Assembly: GCF_032854445.1 (NCBI RefSeq)
Contig: NC_088305.1
Coordinates: 16,415,717-16,479,716, forward strand
Length of the DNA stretch: 64,000 bases
From: Liolophura sinensis
Lineage: Eukaryota > Mollusca > Polyplacophora > Chitonida > Chitonidae
Reading direction: 5' to 3'
Made by a program: the position numbers and the translations under genes. This document shows positions 13,101-24,833 of this stretch, piece after piece. The notes beneath the pieces were generated by a model. It was given only the letters and a program-made list of their open reading frames with translations. It made no database searches and was not told the origin of the DNA. The first letter of the stretch is position 1, and each line of letters begins with the position of its first letter.

Positions 13101-15117
13101 GTGAAGATGAAGCCTGTCGCCGAGAGCAACAGGTGTGGAAATGTGCAGCCTGTCTGTCATCTGTTCTTCAAGGTCACGGTGTCATCCCAGGTGAAGGACA
13201 AAGCGAGCTCCAACTGGCCAGATGGTTGTCTGCTGGTGAGTTCAGTGTGAGCTGAAAGGAAGTGTGTTCAGATTTGGTGATAACTGTGAGCTGAATGAGA
13301 ATAATGTGAGATCTTGTTCTGTTTTGTTTTATTTACGTCATATCCAACAGGTTGATAAATTACAATAGGGTAATTATTTTCATAATTACTCTCCTTCAGG
13401 TACTTAGTGCAATAATGGATTTTCATGTACACAGATTTTGTCCATGCCGGCCCTGCTAAAGAATTGCACTAATTCCCTTGAAACTTTATGTATGACTTGA
13501 AGACACATTTCATTATTGTGATGTCATACTGAAACTTTTGTATTTCACATGGATAATATCTGTGAATATTTGAGAATAATATCTGACATCAGTATTTGAA
13601 CGTATGACCTAAAATTATGCAGTTATACGAACGGCTCAATCAGATGAGCGACTGGTGTTCAAGAAAAGCCTTGTTATTTCTACTATTTTCATTATACAAT
13701 TTATGTACAGCGTACAGAACCAATCCCCAAAATTATTGTCCTTGACAGCTATATTTATGTTTTTATTTTCTTTTATCCTTTGAAATTTTAAGGAATGGAA
13801 GGGGCGTATTTCAAACATCCGCATTCGATCTAATTTTGAGATTTTATTGGAACTTTTTTCTTCAAAATTATGAGGTTATGGACATTAATAAGTCCAGTAC
13901 TGAGGTTTTAATTTATGCTTGTGTAAACTTATCATGGTTTCTTTACATCTTAACCTTAAATATGAACATGCTTTGAAGATGTGCACCTTCTAAATTTGAA
14001 ATAATATATGAATTGGGGCACAGAGTCCAGATTTTGGTGTTGACTTCTCTAGCTTGAAATAGATGTCCAGTCAACTTAGGCTGCCATTTAAACTGAAGCA
14101 CTAATGAGCGAGCTGCCGGGTTTCTCATAGCCCTTCTTATACGCTGTTTTCCGTGATTAAACATAAAGTATGTGTGAAAGAGCCCAGTCTCAAGAGTCAT
14201 GTCAAGTATCTTGCCCCCGTATTGCACCAGTGGTCATCTAGTGATACACTTTAATGTCAAACCTTACTTCCAGTCAGAATTTTGTAAAAAGACAAATGTT
14301 GTTTTGTCCATGACCATGTTGCCCATGTTGCCTAATTCTAAGTGTCCTGTTGATCTTAAAGAGCTGTTCTGAGGTTCGTTTGAAAGGAAAATGTACCTAT
14401 TAAAAATGTTTGAAATAAAGTTTTAGCACCAGAAGTACCATTTTATGACATTTACAATTTTTTGGCCCCTATAAATGTCAAATTTGAGGTCATTTACTGT
14501 CCACTTCAGAAGATGGACAGATTTCAACCATTTATACATCTAAGCAATTCTGTTCCATTTCATTGACAGGTGACACTCAACCTCCTTATGCTGATGACAA
14601 CATTTTGAAGTCTTTGGTATTTGAGGAACTCGCTGCAGGATTCAGAGAGTACCATTCTTTGGTGCTCAGAAATGCTGGGATTTTGCATGGCACTGAAAGA
14701 AAAGATTATCCATCTTGTTTTTGTGGACATTTCGCCAAATCCGAGAAACCAAATAGCAGTGTCAACAAACAAGAGTACCAAGACTGTCAGTTTAGCAGTC
14801 ATTGTACTTATACCCAACCAGGTCAGTTTTCATCGGACAAGAGTTGCATGGAAGGCTGGAATGACCAATATGTAAATAATGCCTTTTTAGAGTCCGTGCG
14901 TGATCTTAGAAACAGCGACCAATTGCTCTGTCCAAACTGCGGACTGTCCCAGCCGTCCATTGTAAATCCTAACCATCCATATTTGGATGACTTTGTCTCT
15001 AAAGCTAGAGCATATCAGTCAGCCCTAGAAACAGTTTGTCTGATTCTTCAGTGTGATTATCACATAACAACGGGTATATCAGCTCACTGTGGCCCAGAAG
15101 TAAAGACTGTTCTTTAG
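4106..15117 (+). CDS. BBS12: BBS12-like chaperonin, 5'-partial gene, eight exons in window
   Basis: Coding exons are 4106-4186, 6196-8210, 9924-10068, 10586-10720, 11611-11778, 12150-12251, 13079-13235 and 14570-15117 (stop TAG). All phases join and give about 1116 residues. Known role of the family: BBS12 is a divergent group II chaperonin relative which, with MKKS, BBS10 and CCT subunits, assembles the BBSome needed for ciliary traffic. Recognition rests on collinear matches to vertebrate BBS12: TYGTGTKTLL in the first exon, VEELAYRLSHGHD at the end of the second, an FDSSRLHTC block, KTIKAVTVF, LGVDILLVKG, GHGVIPGEGQSE (degenerate CCT-type PGGG.E loop), and a C-terminal ALETVCLILQCDYHITTG segment. 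About 80 N-terminal residues are missing and should lie left of the 79-bp array. Human BBS12 is about 710 residues in one coding exon. Here the gene is intron-rich and carries a long insertion in exon two, so its length is unusual. BBS12 is preferred over BBS10 or MKKS because of the LSHG and FDSSR blocks. Confidence 0.85.
4517..4778 (+). mobile_element. SINE-A, full-length tRNA-headed SINE
   Basis: The tRNA-like head 'gcctccgtggctcagtt' is followed by a B-box-like 'gagttcaagtccagctc', a conserved body ('cctcccaccataatgctgg'), and an A-rich tail of 'aaataaataaata'. The body resembles the conserved domain of Nin-DC-type metazoan SINEs. Many copies occur in the window on both strands. Confidence 0.85.
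5268..5495 (-). mobile_element. SINE-A copy, reverse orientation, diverged
   Basis: Reverse complement of the same SINE: the tail side 'ttggtgttttacgctatact' lies on the left and the head side near 5440-5490 on the right. It has several small deletions. Confidence 0.7.
5548..5745 (+). mobile_element. SINE-A copy, partial and diverged
   Basis: It carries 'cctctcaccaatatgattg', 'gtgagttcaactccagctt' and 'cccaccataatgctggctg'. The tRNA head and the A-rich tail are missing or displaced. Confidence 0.65.
6196..8210 (+). CDS. BBS12: BBS12 exon (in-window 2), large exon with species-specific insertion
   Basis: The acceptor is 'tttgtctgtttgtag' and the donor GTGAGT at 8211. The frame stays open for 671 codons and ends in phase 2. 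The first 15 residues (DVPVRDITQLMHAG) and the last 35 (VEELAYRLSHGHDLAM) align to BBS12. The roughly 600 residues between are acidic and rich in Ser and Asn, with many DDD/EDD clusters and one predicted helical stretch near KMEERQRNLEDVLRR. In human the same interval is about 140 residues. A block beginning NCSRHFKTI (Cys about 370 of the in-window protein) recurs as NCSHHFKTI (Cys about 486). The frame continues 3 bases past the donor to a TGA, but the phase-2 join to 9924 restores family homology. Confidence 0.85.
8600..8866 (-). mobile_element. SINE-C copy
   Basis: It matches a second copy at about 58755-59035 through shared strings such as 'gacaccagacatgacacc', 'gaggcagcagcaagtacca' and the flanking arrangement. 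Both lie in the reverse orientation. Classification as a SINE is by repetition and size; no coding capacity is seen. Confidence 0.65.
9582..9632. repeat. short 15-bp tandem repeat
   Basis: Four imperfect copies of an 'accatatagggtc'-type motif within a BBS12 intron. Confidence 0.6.
9924..10068 (+). CDS. BBS12: BBS12 exon (in-window 3)
   Basis: The phase-2 start uses one base to complete a Gln codon, followed by FDSSRLHTCVTGPG and then EGLLVPVSLDLMID. It matches the BBS12 FDISRIFTC block and the start of the apical-domain region. The donor is GTGAGG and the exon ends in phase 0. Confidence 0.85.
10586..10720 (+). CDS. BBS12: BBS12 exon (in-window 4)
   Basis: 45 codons, phase 0 at both ends, acceptor 'tcctgctttcag', donor GTAAGT. 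It encodes KTIKAVTVFSRPRSKV and then SQTILQKILD, matching the KTVLDS to VLQVLIQF interval of BBS12. The other two frames give no homology, and one of them has an early stop. Confidence 0.85.
11440..11577 (+). mobile_element. SINE-A fragment
   Basis: The 3' part of the SINE, with 'gctggcagacctttttacat', 'gtgaaatattcttgagtac' and the 'aaataaataaata' tail. It ends about 33 bp before the next BBS12 exon. Confidence 0.65.
11611..11778 (+). CDS. BBS12: BBS12 exon (in-window 5), apical domain
   Basis: 56 codons, phase 0 at both ends, acceptor 'gtgttttcttccag', donor GTATGT. LGVDILLVKGTVDANL followed by GGIVVVEHIQYRLLTVLAE is the chaperonin apical-domain pattern (hydrophobic strand, 'G..' turn, then helix), collinear with VNLVLVQGNVSERL in human BBS12. 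Confidence 0.9.
12150..12251 (+). CDS. BBS12: BBS12 exon (in-window 6)
   Basis: 34 codons, phase 0, acceptor 'tttttcatttcag', donor GTAAGT. It encodes EDLCCLNVSTLELADD and FFVLKPVDRSNMMW, the end of the apical domain. Confidence 0.85.
13079..13235 (+). CDS. BBS12: BBS12 exon (in-window 7), intermediate-to-equatorial junction
   Basis: 52 codons plus one base, acceptor 'actgtttctcacag', donor GTGAGT. TVVLSHPCEDEACRREQQ and then GHGVIPGEGQSELQLARWL correspond to the conserved chaperonin segment that carries the PGGG.E loop. Here it reads PGEGQSE, so the canonical glycines are only partly kept, as expected for non-ATPase-like BBS chaperonins. Confidence 0.9.
14570..15117 (+). CDS. BBS12: BBS12 terminal exon
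   Basis: Starts in phase 1 after 'tttcattgacag' and ends at TAG (15115-15117). It encodes an N-terminal helix (LVFEELAAGFREYHSL), a Cys-rich middle, LCPNCGLSQPSIV and the equatorial C-terminal helix DFVSKARAYQSALETVCL, ending in ITTG plus a short tail. The ALE..CLILQ..Y.ITTG segment matches the BBS12 C-terminus closely. Confidence 0.9.
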
Positions 15118-15629
15118 TTATCACACATTACAGGAGTATCACATATACATTGCAAGGAAGGGAAGAATTTTCTTTTGTTATCACATATCGACTGATTCAT
15201 ATCAGCTCAACTCAACTCAACATTGCTCAGAAACCATGAATGCTCTTTAGCAGTCTAAGTAAATTTTCAATCGAACTGTAAAGAACAATTTTCATACTTA
15301 GCTGCTGATGTGGCAAAAGTTCGTAAGTTCAAGACATGAAGAAGTCTTTGGTTAACTAGTAGGTAAAAGGATATCCTTGGTTCCCCAAAACAGTCTCTAT
15401 TGCCAATTAAACATGCTTTATTAAACATTTAAACAATTAAAAATCTGATTCCCAACATCTGAATTCATTTAAGCATTTGTTTGGAGGATAAAAACCTTTA
15501 AATACAAAAGTGAAAACAAATATTTCAGAAGCATCTTCAAATGGTTTACCAAGTGTTGAGCTTACATCAGGATTGGGTTGTCTTTTGCTGACAGTATTTC
15601 GTAGGACAATTTATTTTTCATTACATGTA

Positions 15630-15838
15630 TTCATTTATTTGTTTGATTGGTGTTTTATGCCATATTCAGAATATTTCGCTTATACAATGGTGGCCAGCAT
15701 CATGGTGGGAAGAAACCGGGCAGTGCCCAGGGGGGACAGTCATGGCCATCCGCATGTTTCAGACAGACCTGTCCACATATTGCCGGAGAGTAAGCGAGCA
15801 TGAGCTGGACTTAAACTCACAGCAACCTTGTTGGATGT
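15630..15838 (-). mobile_element. SINE-A copy, reverse orientation
   Basis: It starts with the inverted tail 'attggtgttttatgccatat' and continues through 'agctggacttaaactcacag', the inverted B-box region. The tRNA-like head is truncated. Confidence 0.75.
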
Positions 15839-16008
15839 AAGTTTACATTCAGTTGTAAAGTTGTATATGTAGATCTAGATTGTCTTAAATGAGGCAGATT
15901 AGATTGTAGGTATGAACTTTAGTATTGCAAAAAATGTTATGTCTCAAAGCCAAAAATACAGAAAACGTTTTGACAAGGAAAATGTGTTTGTTTTAAAACA
16001 ATAAGGAT

Positions 16009-16125
16009 GAATTTTGTGGAACATGTGTATGGCGTGACTACAGATTTGTTTTGTGGAACATGTGTATGGCGTGACTACAGATTTGTTTTGTGGAACGTGT
16101 ATGGCGTGACTACAGATTTGTTTTT
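16009..16125. repeat. about 42-bp repeat, three copies
   Basis: Three consecutive copies of a unit containing 'tatggcgtgactacagattt'; the third has a 3-bp deletion. Confidence 0.85.
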
Positions 16126-16610
16126 TGTCCAGTATAATGCCATGGAAACTCAAATCCAGATTCATGTTTTAAGCGAACTAATTCCTCAACCTGTTAAGTT
16201 ATCAAAGAACAACTTTTTATGCAATTTTAGCATATTTTTCATTTTGATTTTGGAGACAAAACTACATGAACGTTGGTTGGACTGGCCAATTTGGTTTAAA
16301 AAAAAAAAGTAAAATTTAATCAGTCTATACAGAACCATGTCCTTGAATGAACATCCTGCAGACGTGAGAAAAGGTCAAGAAATTACAGCAAGTGCCGAAG
16401 AGGTAGGAAAATAAGTGAGAGCTTATAAATCTGCAGATGACAACGTTTGTCAAGGATATGCATGATAAGATGCAATAGTCCCCATTTGTTCAAAAGTGTA
16501 TTAACTTAAATCTGCACTAAAGTGCAGGTGGTTCTGTATTACGCTAAGACTCGTATTAAGATTTAAGCCTGGTTTAATACACTTTTGAACAACAAGCTTC
16601 TGGTTTCCTC

Positions 16611-16838
16611 CGGGCCTCCGTGGCCCAATTGCCTAGCGCACTGGTGCAGCGTAGTGACCTAGAAGCCTCTCACCAATGCGGTCGCTGTGAGTTCAAGTCC
16701 AGCTCATACTGGCTTCCTCTCTGGCCGTACGTGGGAAGGTCCGTAAGCAAACTGCGGATGGTTGTAGGTTTTTCCCGGGCTCTGGCCACAGGTGAAATAT
16801 TCTTGGGTATGGCGTAAAACACCAATCAAGAAACGAAA
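16611..16838 (+). mobile_element. SINE-A copy
   Basis: Head 'gggcctccgtggcccaatt', B-box-like 'gagttcaagtccagctc', and tail 'ggcgtaaaacaccaatcaag'. The internal 'cccaccataatgctgg' block is deleted. It lies just left of the 48-bp satellite. Confidence 0.8.
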
Positions 16839-16903
16839 AAAAAAAACAAAAATCTAGTTTCCTCATATATGTAAGTGTTTTCCTCATATTTCTGCGTAGT
16901 TTT

Positions 16904-19900
16904 CACATGTAGTTTGTGTGTCCGGAATTTGAAGAGAACATCGACACACAGTACATTTAACTTGTGTGAATGAAATTTGGAGAGGACATCCACGCACAGT
17001 ACATGTAACTTGTATGAACGGAATGTGGAGAGAACACCCACGCACAGTGCATGTAACTTGTATGAACGGAACGTGGAGTGGACATCCACGCACAGTACAT
17101 GTAACTTGTATAAACGGAATTTAGAGAGAACACCCACGCACAGTACATGTAACTTGTGTGAACGGAATGTGGAGAGGACACCCACGCACAGTACATGTAA
17201 CTTGTATGAACGGAATGTAGAGAGAACATCCACGCACAGTACATGTAACTTGTATGAACGGAATTTAGAGAGAACACCCACGCACAGTACATGTAACTTG
17301 TATAAACGGAATTTAGAGAGAACACCCACGCACAGTACATGTAACTTGTGTGAACGGAATTTGGAGAGAACATCCACGTACAGTACATGTAACTTGTGTG
17401 AACGGAATGTAGAGAGAACACCCACGCACAGTACATGTAACTTGTATGAACGGAATTTAGAGAGAACACCCACGCACAGTACATGTAACTTGTGTGAACG
17501 GAATTTAGAGAGAACACCCACGCACAGTACATGTAACTTGTGTGAACGGAATGTGGAGAGAACACCCACGCACAGTACATGTAACTTGTGTGAACGGAAT
17601 GTCTAGAGAATATCCACGCACAGTACATGTAACTTGTATGAACAGAATATAGAGAGAACATCCACGCACTGTACATGTAACTTGTATGAACGGAATGTAG
17701 AGAGAACATCCACGCACAGTGCATGTAACTTGTGTGAACGGAATTTAGAGAGAACACCCACGCACAGTAATGTAACTTGTGTGAACGGAATGTGGAGAGA
17801 ACATCCACGCACAGTACATGTAACTTGTGTGAACGGAATGTCTAGAGAACATCCACGCACAGTACATGTAACTTGTATGAACGGAATATAGAGAGAACAC
17901 CCACGCACAGTACATGTAACTTGTGTCAACGGAATGTGGAGAGAACATCCACGCACAGTACATGTAACTTGTATGAACGGAATGTAGAGAGAACACCCAT
18001 GCACAGTACATGTAACTTGTGTGAACGGAATGTGGAGAGAACACCCACGCACAGTACATGTAACTTGTGTGAACGGAATGTAGAGAGAACACCCACGCAC
18101 AGTACATGTAACTTGTATGAACGGAATGTAGAGAGAACATCCACGCACAGTGCATGTAACTTGTGTGAACAGAATGTAGAGAGAACACCCACGCACAGTA
18201 CACAGTAACTTGTATAAACGGAATTTAGAGAGAACACCCACGCACAGTGCATGTAACTTGTATAAACGGAATTTAGAGAGAACACCCACGCACAGTACAT
18301 GTAACTTGTGTGAACGGAATGTGGAGAGGACATCCACGCACAGTACATGTAACTTGTATAAACGGAATTTAGAGAGAACACCCACGCACAGTACATGTAA
18401 CTTGTGTGAACGGAATGTGGAGACAACATCCACGCACAGTACATGTAACTTGTATGAACGGAATTTAGAGAGAACACCCACGCACAGTACATGTAACTTG
18501 TGTGAACGGAATGTGGAGAGAACATCCACGCACAGTACATGTAACTTGTGTGAACGGAATGTCTAGAGAACATCCACGCACAGTACATGTAACTTGTATG
18601 AACGGAATATAGAGAGAACACACACGCACAGTACATGTAACTTGTGTGAACGGAATGTCTAGAGAACATCCACGCACAGTACATGTAACTTGTATGAACG
18701 GAATGTAGAGAGAACACCCACGCACAGTACATGTAACTTGTATAAACGGAATTTAGAGAGAACACCCACGCACAGTACATGTAACTTGTGTGAACGGAAT
18801 GTGGAGAGGACACCCACGCACAGTACATGTAACTTGTATAAACGGAATTTAGAGAGAACACCCACGCACAGTACATGTAACTTGTGTGAACGGAATGTGG
18901 AGAGAACACCCACGCACAGTACATGTAACTTGTGTGAACGGAATGTGGAGAGAACACCCACGCACAGTGCATGTAACTTGTATGAACGGAATGTAGAGAG
19001 AACATCCACGCACAGTACATGTAACTTGTGTGAACGGAATGTGGAGAGAACACCCACGCACAGTGCATGTAACTTGTGTGAACGGAATGTAGAGAGAACA
19101 TCCACGCACAGTACATGTAACTTGTATGAACGGAATTTAGACAGAACACCCACGCACAGTACATGTAACTTGTGTGAACGGAATGTGGAGAGAACATCCA
19201 CGCACAGTACATGTAACTTGTATGAACGGAATGTAGAGAGAACACCCACGCACAGTACATGTAACTTGTGTGAACGGAATGTGGAGAGGACATCCACGCA
19301 CAGTACATGTAACTTGTATGAACGGAATGTAGAGAGAACATCCACGCACAGTACATGTAACTTGTGTGAACGGAATGTGGAGAGAACATCCACGCACAGT
19401 ACATGTAACTTGTATGAACGGAATTTAGAGAGAACACCCACGCACAGTACATGTAACTTGTATGAACGGAATGTGGAGAGAACATCCACGCACAGTACAT
19501 GTAACTTGTGTGAACGGAATGTCTAGAGAACATCCACGCACAGTACATGTAACTTGTATGAACGGAATATAGAGAGAACACCCACGCACAGTACATGTAA
19601 CTTGTGTGAACGGAATGTGGAGAGAACATCTACGCACAGTACATGTAACTTGTATGAACGGAATGTAGAGACAACATCCACGCACAGTACATGTAACTTG
19701 TGTGAACGAAATGTGGAGAGAACACCCACGCACAGTACATGTAACTTGTGTGAACGGAATGTAGAGAGAACACCCACGCACAGTACATGTAACTTGTATG
19801 AACGGAATGTAGAGAGAACATCCACGCACAGTACATGTAACTTATGTGAACGGAATGTAGAGAGAACACCCACGCACAGTACACAGTAACTTGTATAAAC

Positions 19901-22900
19901 GGAATTTAGAGAGAACACCCACGCACAGTGCATGTAACTTGTATAAACGGAATTTAGAGAGAACACCCACGCACAGTACATGTAACTTGTATGAACGGAA
20001 TGTAGAGAGAACATCCACGCACAGTACATGTAACTTGTGTGAACGGAATGTGGAGAGGACATCCACGCATAGTGCATGTAACTTGTATAAACGGAATTGA
20101 GAGAGAACACCCATGCACAGTACATGTAACTTGTGTGAACGGAATGTAGAGAGAACATCCACACACAGTACATGTAACTTGTATGAACGGAATGTAGAGA
20201 GAACACCCACGCACAGTACACAGTAACTTGTATAAACGGAATTTAGAGAGAACACCCACGCACAGTACATGTAACTTGTGTGAACGGAATGTGGAGAGGA
20301 CATCCACGCACAGTACATGTAACTTCTGTGAACAGAATGTGGAGAGAACACCCACGCACAGTACATGTAACTTGTGTGAACGGAATGTAGAGAGAACATC
20401 CACGCACAGTACATGTAACTTGTATGAACGGAATGTAGAGAGAACACCCACGCACAGTACATGTAACTTGTATGAACGGAATGTAGAGAGAACATCCACG
20501 CACAGTGCATGTAACTTGTGTGAACGGAATGTAGAGAGAACACCCACGCACAGTACACAGTAACTTGTATAAACGGAATTTAGAGAGAACACCCACGCAC
20601 AGTGCATGTAACTTGTATAAACGGAATTTAGAGAGAACACCCACGCACAGTACATGTAACTTGTATGAACGGAATGTAGAGAGAACATCCACGCACAGTA
20701 CATGTAACTTGTGTGAACGGAATGTGGAGAGGACATCCACGCACAGTGCATGTAACTTGTATAAACGGAATTTAGAGAGAACACCCACGCACAGTACATG
20801 TAACTTGTGTGAACGGAATGTAGAGAGAACATCCACGCACAGTACATATAACTTGTATGAACGGAATGTAGAGAGAACACCCACGCACAGTACACAGTAA
20901 CTTGTATAAACGGAATTTAGAGAGAACACCCACGCACAGTACATGTAACTTGTGTGAACGGAATGTGGAGAGGACAGCCACGCACAGTACATGTAACTTC
21001 TGTGAACAGAATGTGGAGAGAACACCCACGCACAGTACATGTAACTTGTGTGAACGGAATGTAGAGGGAACATCCACGCACAGTACATGTAACTTGTGTG
21101 AACGGAATGTAGAGAGAACACCCACGCACAGTACATGTAACTTGTATGAACGGAATTTAGAGAGAACACCCACGCACAGTACATGTAACTTGTGTGAACG
21201 GAATTTAGAGAGAACACCCACGCACAGTACATGTAACTTGTATGAACGGAATTTAGAGAGAACACCCACGCACAGTACATGTAACTTGTGTGAACGGAAT
21301 GTAGAGAGAACACCCACGCACAGTACATGTAACTTGTGTGAACGGAATGTAGAGAGAACATCCACGCACAGTACATGTAACTTGTATGAACGGAATGTAG
21401 AGAGAACACCCACGCACAGTACACAGTAACTTGTATAAACGGAATTTAGAGAGAACACCCACGCACAGTACATGTAACTTGTGTGAACGGAATGTGGAGA
21501 GGACATCCACGCACAGTACATGTAACTTCTGTGAACAGAATGTGGAGAGAACACCCACGCACAGTACATGTAACTTGTGTGAACGGAATGTAGAGAGAAC
21601 ATCCACGCACAGTACATGTAACTTGTGTGAACGGAATGTAGAGAGAACACCCACGCACAGTACATGTAACTTGTGTGAACGGAATTTAGAGAGAACACCC
21701 ACGCACAGTACATGTAACTTGTATGAACGGAATGTGGAGAGAACATCCACGCACAGTACATGTAACTTGTGTGAACGGAATGTCTAGAGAACATCTACGC
21801 ACAGTACATGTAACTTGTATGAACGGAATATAGAGAGAACACCCACGCACAGTACATGTAACTTGTGTGAACGGAATGTGGAGAGAACATCTACGCACAG
21901 TACATGTAACTTGTATGAACGGAATGTAGAGACAACATCCACGCACAGTACATGTAACTTGTGTGAACGAAATGTGGAGAGAACACCCACGCACAGTACA
22001 TGTAACTTGTGTGAACGGAATGTAGAGAGAACACCCACGCACAGTACATGTAACTTGTATGAACGGAATGTAGAGAGAACATCTACGCACAGTACATGTA
22101 ACTTATGTGAACGGAATGTAGAGAGAACACCCACGCACAGTACACAGTAACTTGTATAAACGGAATTTAGAGAGAACACCCACGCACAGTGCATGTAACT
22201 TGTATAAACGGAATTTAGAGAGAACACCCACGCACAGTACATGTAACTTGTATGAACGGAATGTAGAGAGAACATCCACGCACAGTACATGTAACTTGTG
22301 TGAACGGAATGTGGAGAGGACATCCACGCATAGTGCATGTAACTTGTATAAACGGAATTGAGAGAGAACACCCATGCACAGTACATGTAACTTGTGTGAA
22401 CGGAATGTAGAGAGAACATCCACGCACAGTACATGTAACTTGTATGAACGGAATGTAGATAGAACACCCACGCACAGTACACAGTAACTTGTATAAACGG
22501 AATTTAGAGAGAACACCCACGCACAGTACATGTAACTTGTGTGAACGGAATGTGGAGAGGACATCCACGCACAGTACATGTAACTTCTGTGAACAGAATG
22601 TGGAGAGAACACCCACGCACAGTACATGTAACTTGTGTGAACGGAATGTAGAGAGAACATCCACGCACAGTACATGTAACTTGTATGAACGGAATGTAGA
22701 GAGAACACCCACGCACAGTACATGTAACTTGTATGAACGGAATGTAGAGAGAACATCCACGCACAGTGCATGTAACTTGTGTGAACGGAATGTAGAGAGA
22801 ACACCCACGCACAGTACACAGTAACTTGTATAAACGGAATTTAGAGAGAACACCCACGCACAGTGCATGTAACTTGTATAAACGGAATTTAGAGAGAACA

Positions 22901-24174
22901 CCCACGCACAGTACATGTAACTTGTATGAACGGAATGTAGAGAGAACATCCACGCACAGTACATGTAACTTGTGTGAACGGAATGTGGAGAGGACATCCA
23001 CGCACAGTGCATGTAACTTGTATAAACGGAATTTAGAGAGAACACCCACGCACAGTACATGTAACTTGTGTGAACGGAATGTAGAGAGAACATCCACGCA
23101 CAGTACATATAACTTGTATGAACGGAATGTAGAGAGAACACCCACGCACAGTACACAGTAACTTGTATAAACGGAATTTAGAGAGAACACCCACGCACAG
23201 TACATGTAACTTGTGTGAACGGAATGTGGAGAGGACATCCACGCACAGTACATGTAACTTCTGTGAACAGAATGTGGAGAGAACACCCACGCACAGTACA
23301 TGTAACTTGTGTGAACGGAATGTAGAGAGAACATCCACGCACAGTACATGTAACTTGTGTGAACGGAATGTAGAGAGAACACCCACGCACAGTACATGTA
23401 ACTTGTATGAACGGAATTTAGAGAGAACACCCACGCACAGTACATGTAACTTGTGTGAACGGAATTTAGAGAGAACACCCACGCACAGTACATGTAACTT
23501 GTATGAACGGAATTTAGAGAGAACACCCACGCACAGTACATGTAACTTGTGTGAACGGAATGTAGAGAGAACACCCACGCACAGTACATGTAACTTGTGT
23601 GAACGGAATGTAGAGAGAACATCCACGCACAGTACATGTAACTTGTATGAACGGAATGTAGAGAGAACACCCACGCACAGTACACAGTAACTTGTATAAA
23701 CGGAATTTAGAGAGAACACCCACGCACAGTACATGTAACTTGTGTGAACGGAATGTGGAGAGGACATCCACGCACAGTACATGTAACTTCTGTGAACAGA
23801 ATGTGGAGAGAACACCCACGCACAGTACATGTAACTTGTATGAACGGAATTTAGAGAGAACACCCACGCACAGTACATGTAACTTGTATGAACGGAATGT
23901 AGAGAGAACATCCACGCACAGTACATGTAACTTGTGTGAACGGAATGTAGAGAGAACACCCACGCACAGTACATGTAACTTGTATGAACGGAATTTAGAG
24001 AGAACACCCACGCACAGTACATGCAGTTTGTGTCAACGGAATGTGGAGAGAACATCCACACACAGTATATGTAACTTGTATGAACGGAATGTAGAGAGAA
24101 CACCCACGCACAGTACATGCAGTTTGTGTCAACGGAATGTAGAGAGGACATCCACGCACAGTACATGTAGCTTT
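16904..24174. repeat. 48-bp satellite, about 150 copies, between the convergent genes
   Basis: The period is 48 bp, built from 'acatgtaacttgtatgaacg', 'gaatgtagagagaacaccca' and 'cgcacagt'. Variants include tgtg/tata for tgta and tcca for ccca, and a variant unit with 'tacacagtaacttg' resets the frame. Because 48 is a multiple of 3, long frames stay open on both strands; these are not genes. A block of about 2261 bp is tandemly duplicated: features at 19425-21784 recur at 21686-24045 with very few differences. The outermost copies are degenerate. Confidence 0.95.
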
Positions 24175-24478
24175 TAGACTGCGCTACTGCTAAAACTATC
24201 GGAGAGCAATGCGGTTTGCACCATTCGATTCTTTGTCAGCTGACTTCGGGTCAGTTCCTTTCCAGCTGAACAATTTTACCCATTATGAATTTTTGTCTGA
24301 TGAATTCGGTGGTTTACATTATGTGCCGTTCCGTACTCCTTGGAAACCGGTGACATTTTTGACAATTTTTTCAACACCTGCTGGCTGTTTGCCAAGGCAC
24401 ACATTGTTTGCTAGCTTAATTATGTGGTTCAGTGGTGAATTGTACTTTTTGTGCAGACTGTATCAAACGCTTTTTACT
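24175..24478. other. unassigned sequence right of the 48-bp satellite
   Basis: An open frame at 24209-24490 (+, 93 codons) starts with MRFAPFDSLSADFGS. It has no recognised domain, no visible splice or promoter support, and runs into a SINE. It is probably not a gene. Confidence 0.3.
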
Positions 24479-24833
24479 GGCCCCCGATAGCACAGTTGGT
24501 AGAGCGTCCGCTTCGGGACCAGTAGATGCAACGTCAATCCTGGGTCGAGTCACACCTAGGACTCTAAAAGAGGAAGTTGTAACCTCTTCGCATGGCGTTC
24601 AGCATGAAAGGGATAGTGCAACGACTGGTTGACCTGTATCAGTATACTGGTTCGGGCGGGACGGCTTACTTGCCTTCGGCAAGGCGTCTCAGTGAAGATG
24701 GAAATCCGTCATGCAACAAGGAGGGACATCACTTGCACTCTAAGGATTCCTTCGTCGTCATATGACTGAAAAATTGTTAAGTACGACGTTAAACGCCAAG
24801 CACTCACTCATTCACTCACTCAAACGCTTTATG
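24479..24833 (+). mobile_element. SINE-B, full-length tRNA-headed SINE
   Basis: The head 'gatagcacagttggtagagc' matches a tRNA A box and is followed by a B-box-like 'cgtcaatcctgggtcgagtc'. The 3' end carries 'aattgttaagtacgacgtt' and an 'actcactcattcactcactc' tail. A second, reversed copy lies at about 45415-45803. Confidence 0.85.

Larger units (their letters stand above)
15118..16610. other. BBS12 3' flank / intergenic
   Basis: It probably contains the BBS12 3' UTR; an ATTAAA at about 15419 could be a poly(A) signal but is weak evidence. A reversed SINE-A lies at about 15630-15838 and a 42-bp repeat at 16009-16125. No other gene was recognised. Confidence 0.5.

Noticed and set aside
16826..24177. 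Very long open frames on both strands (up to 567 codons) made of 16-residue repeats
   Set aside because: The 48-bp period is a multiple of 3, so any stop-free unit stays open in several frames on both strands at once. There is no homology, start context or splice support.
24209..24490. 93-codon + strand open frame as a small gene
   Set aside because: No recognised domain; it overlaps the start of a SINE, and there is no codon or splice evidence.
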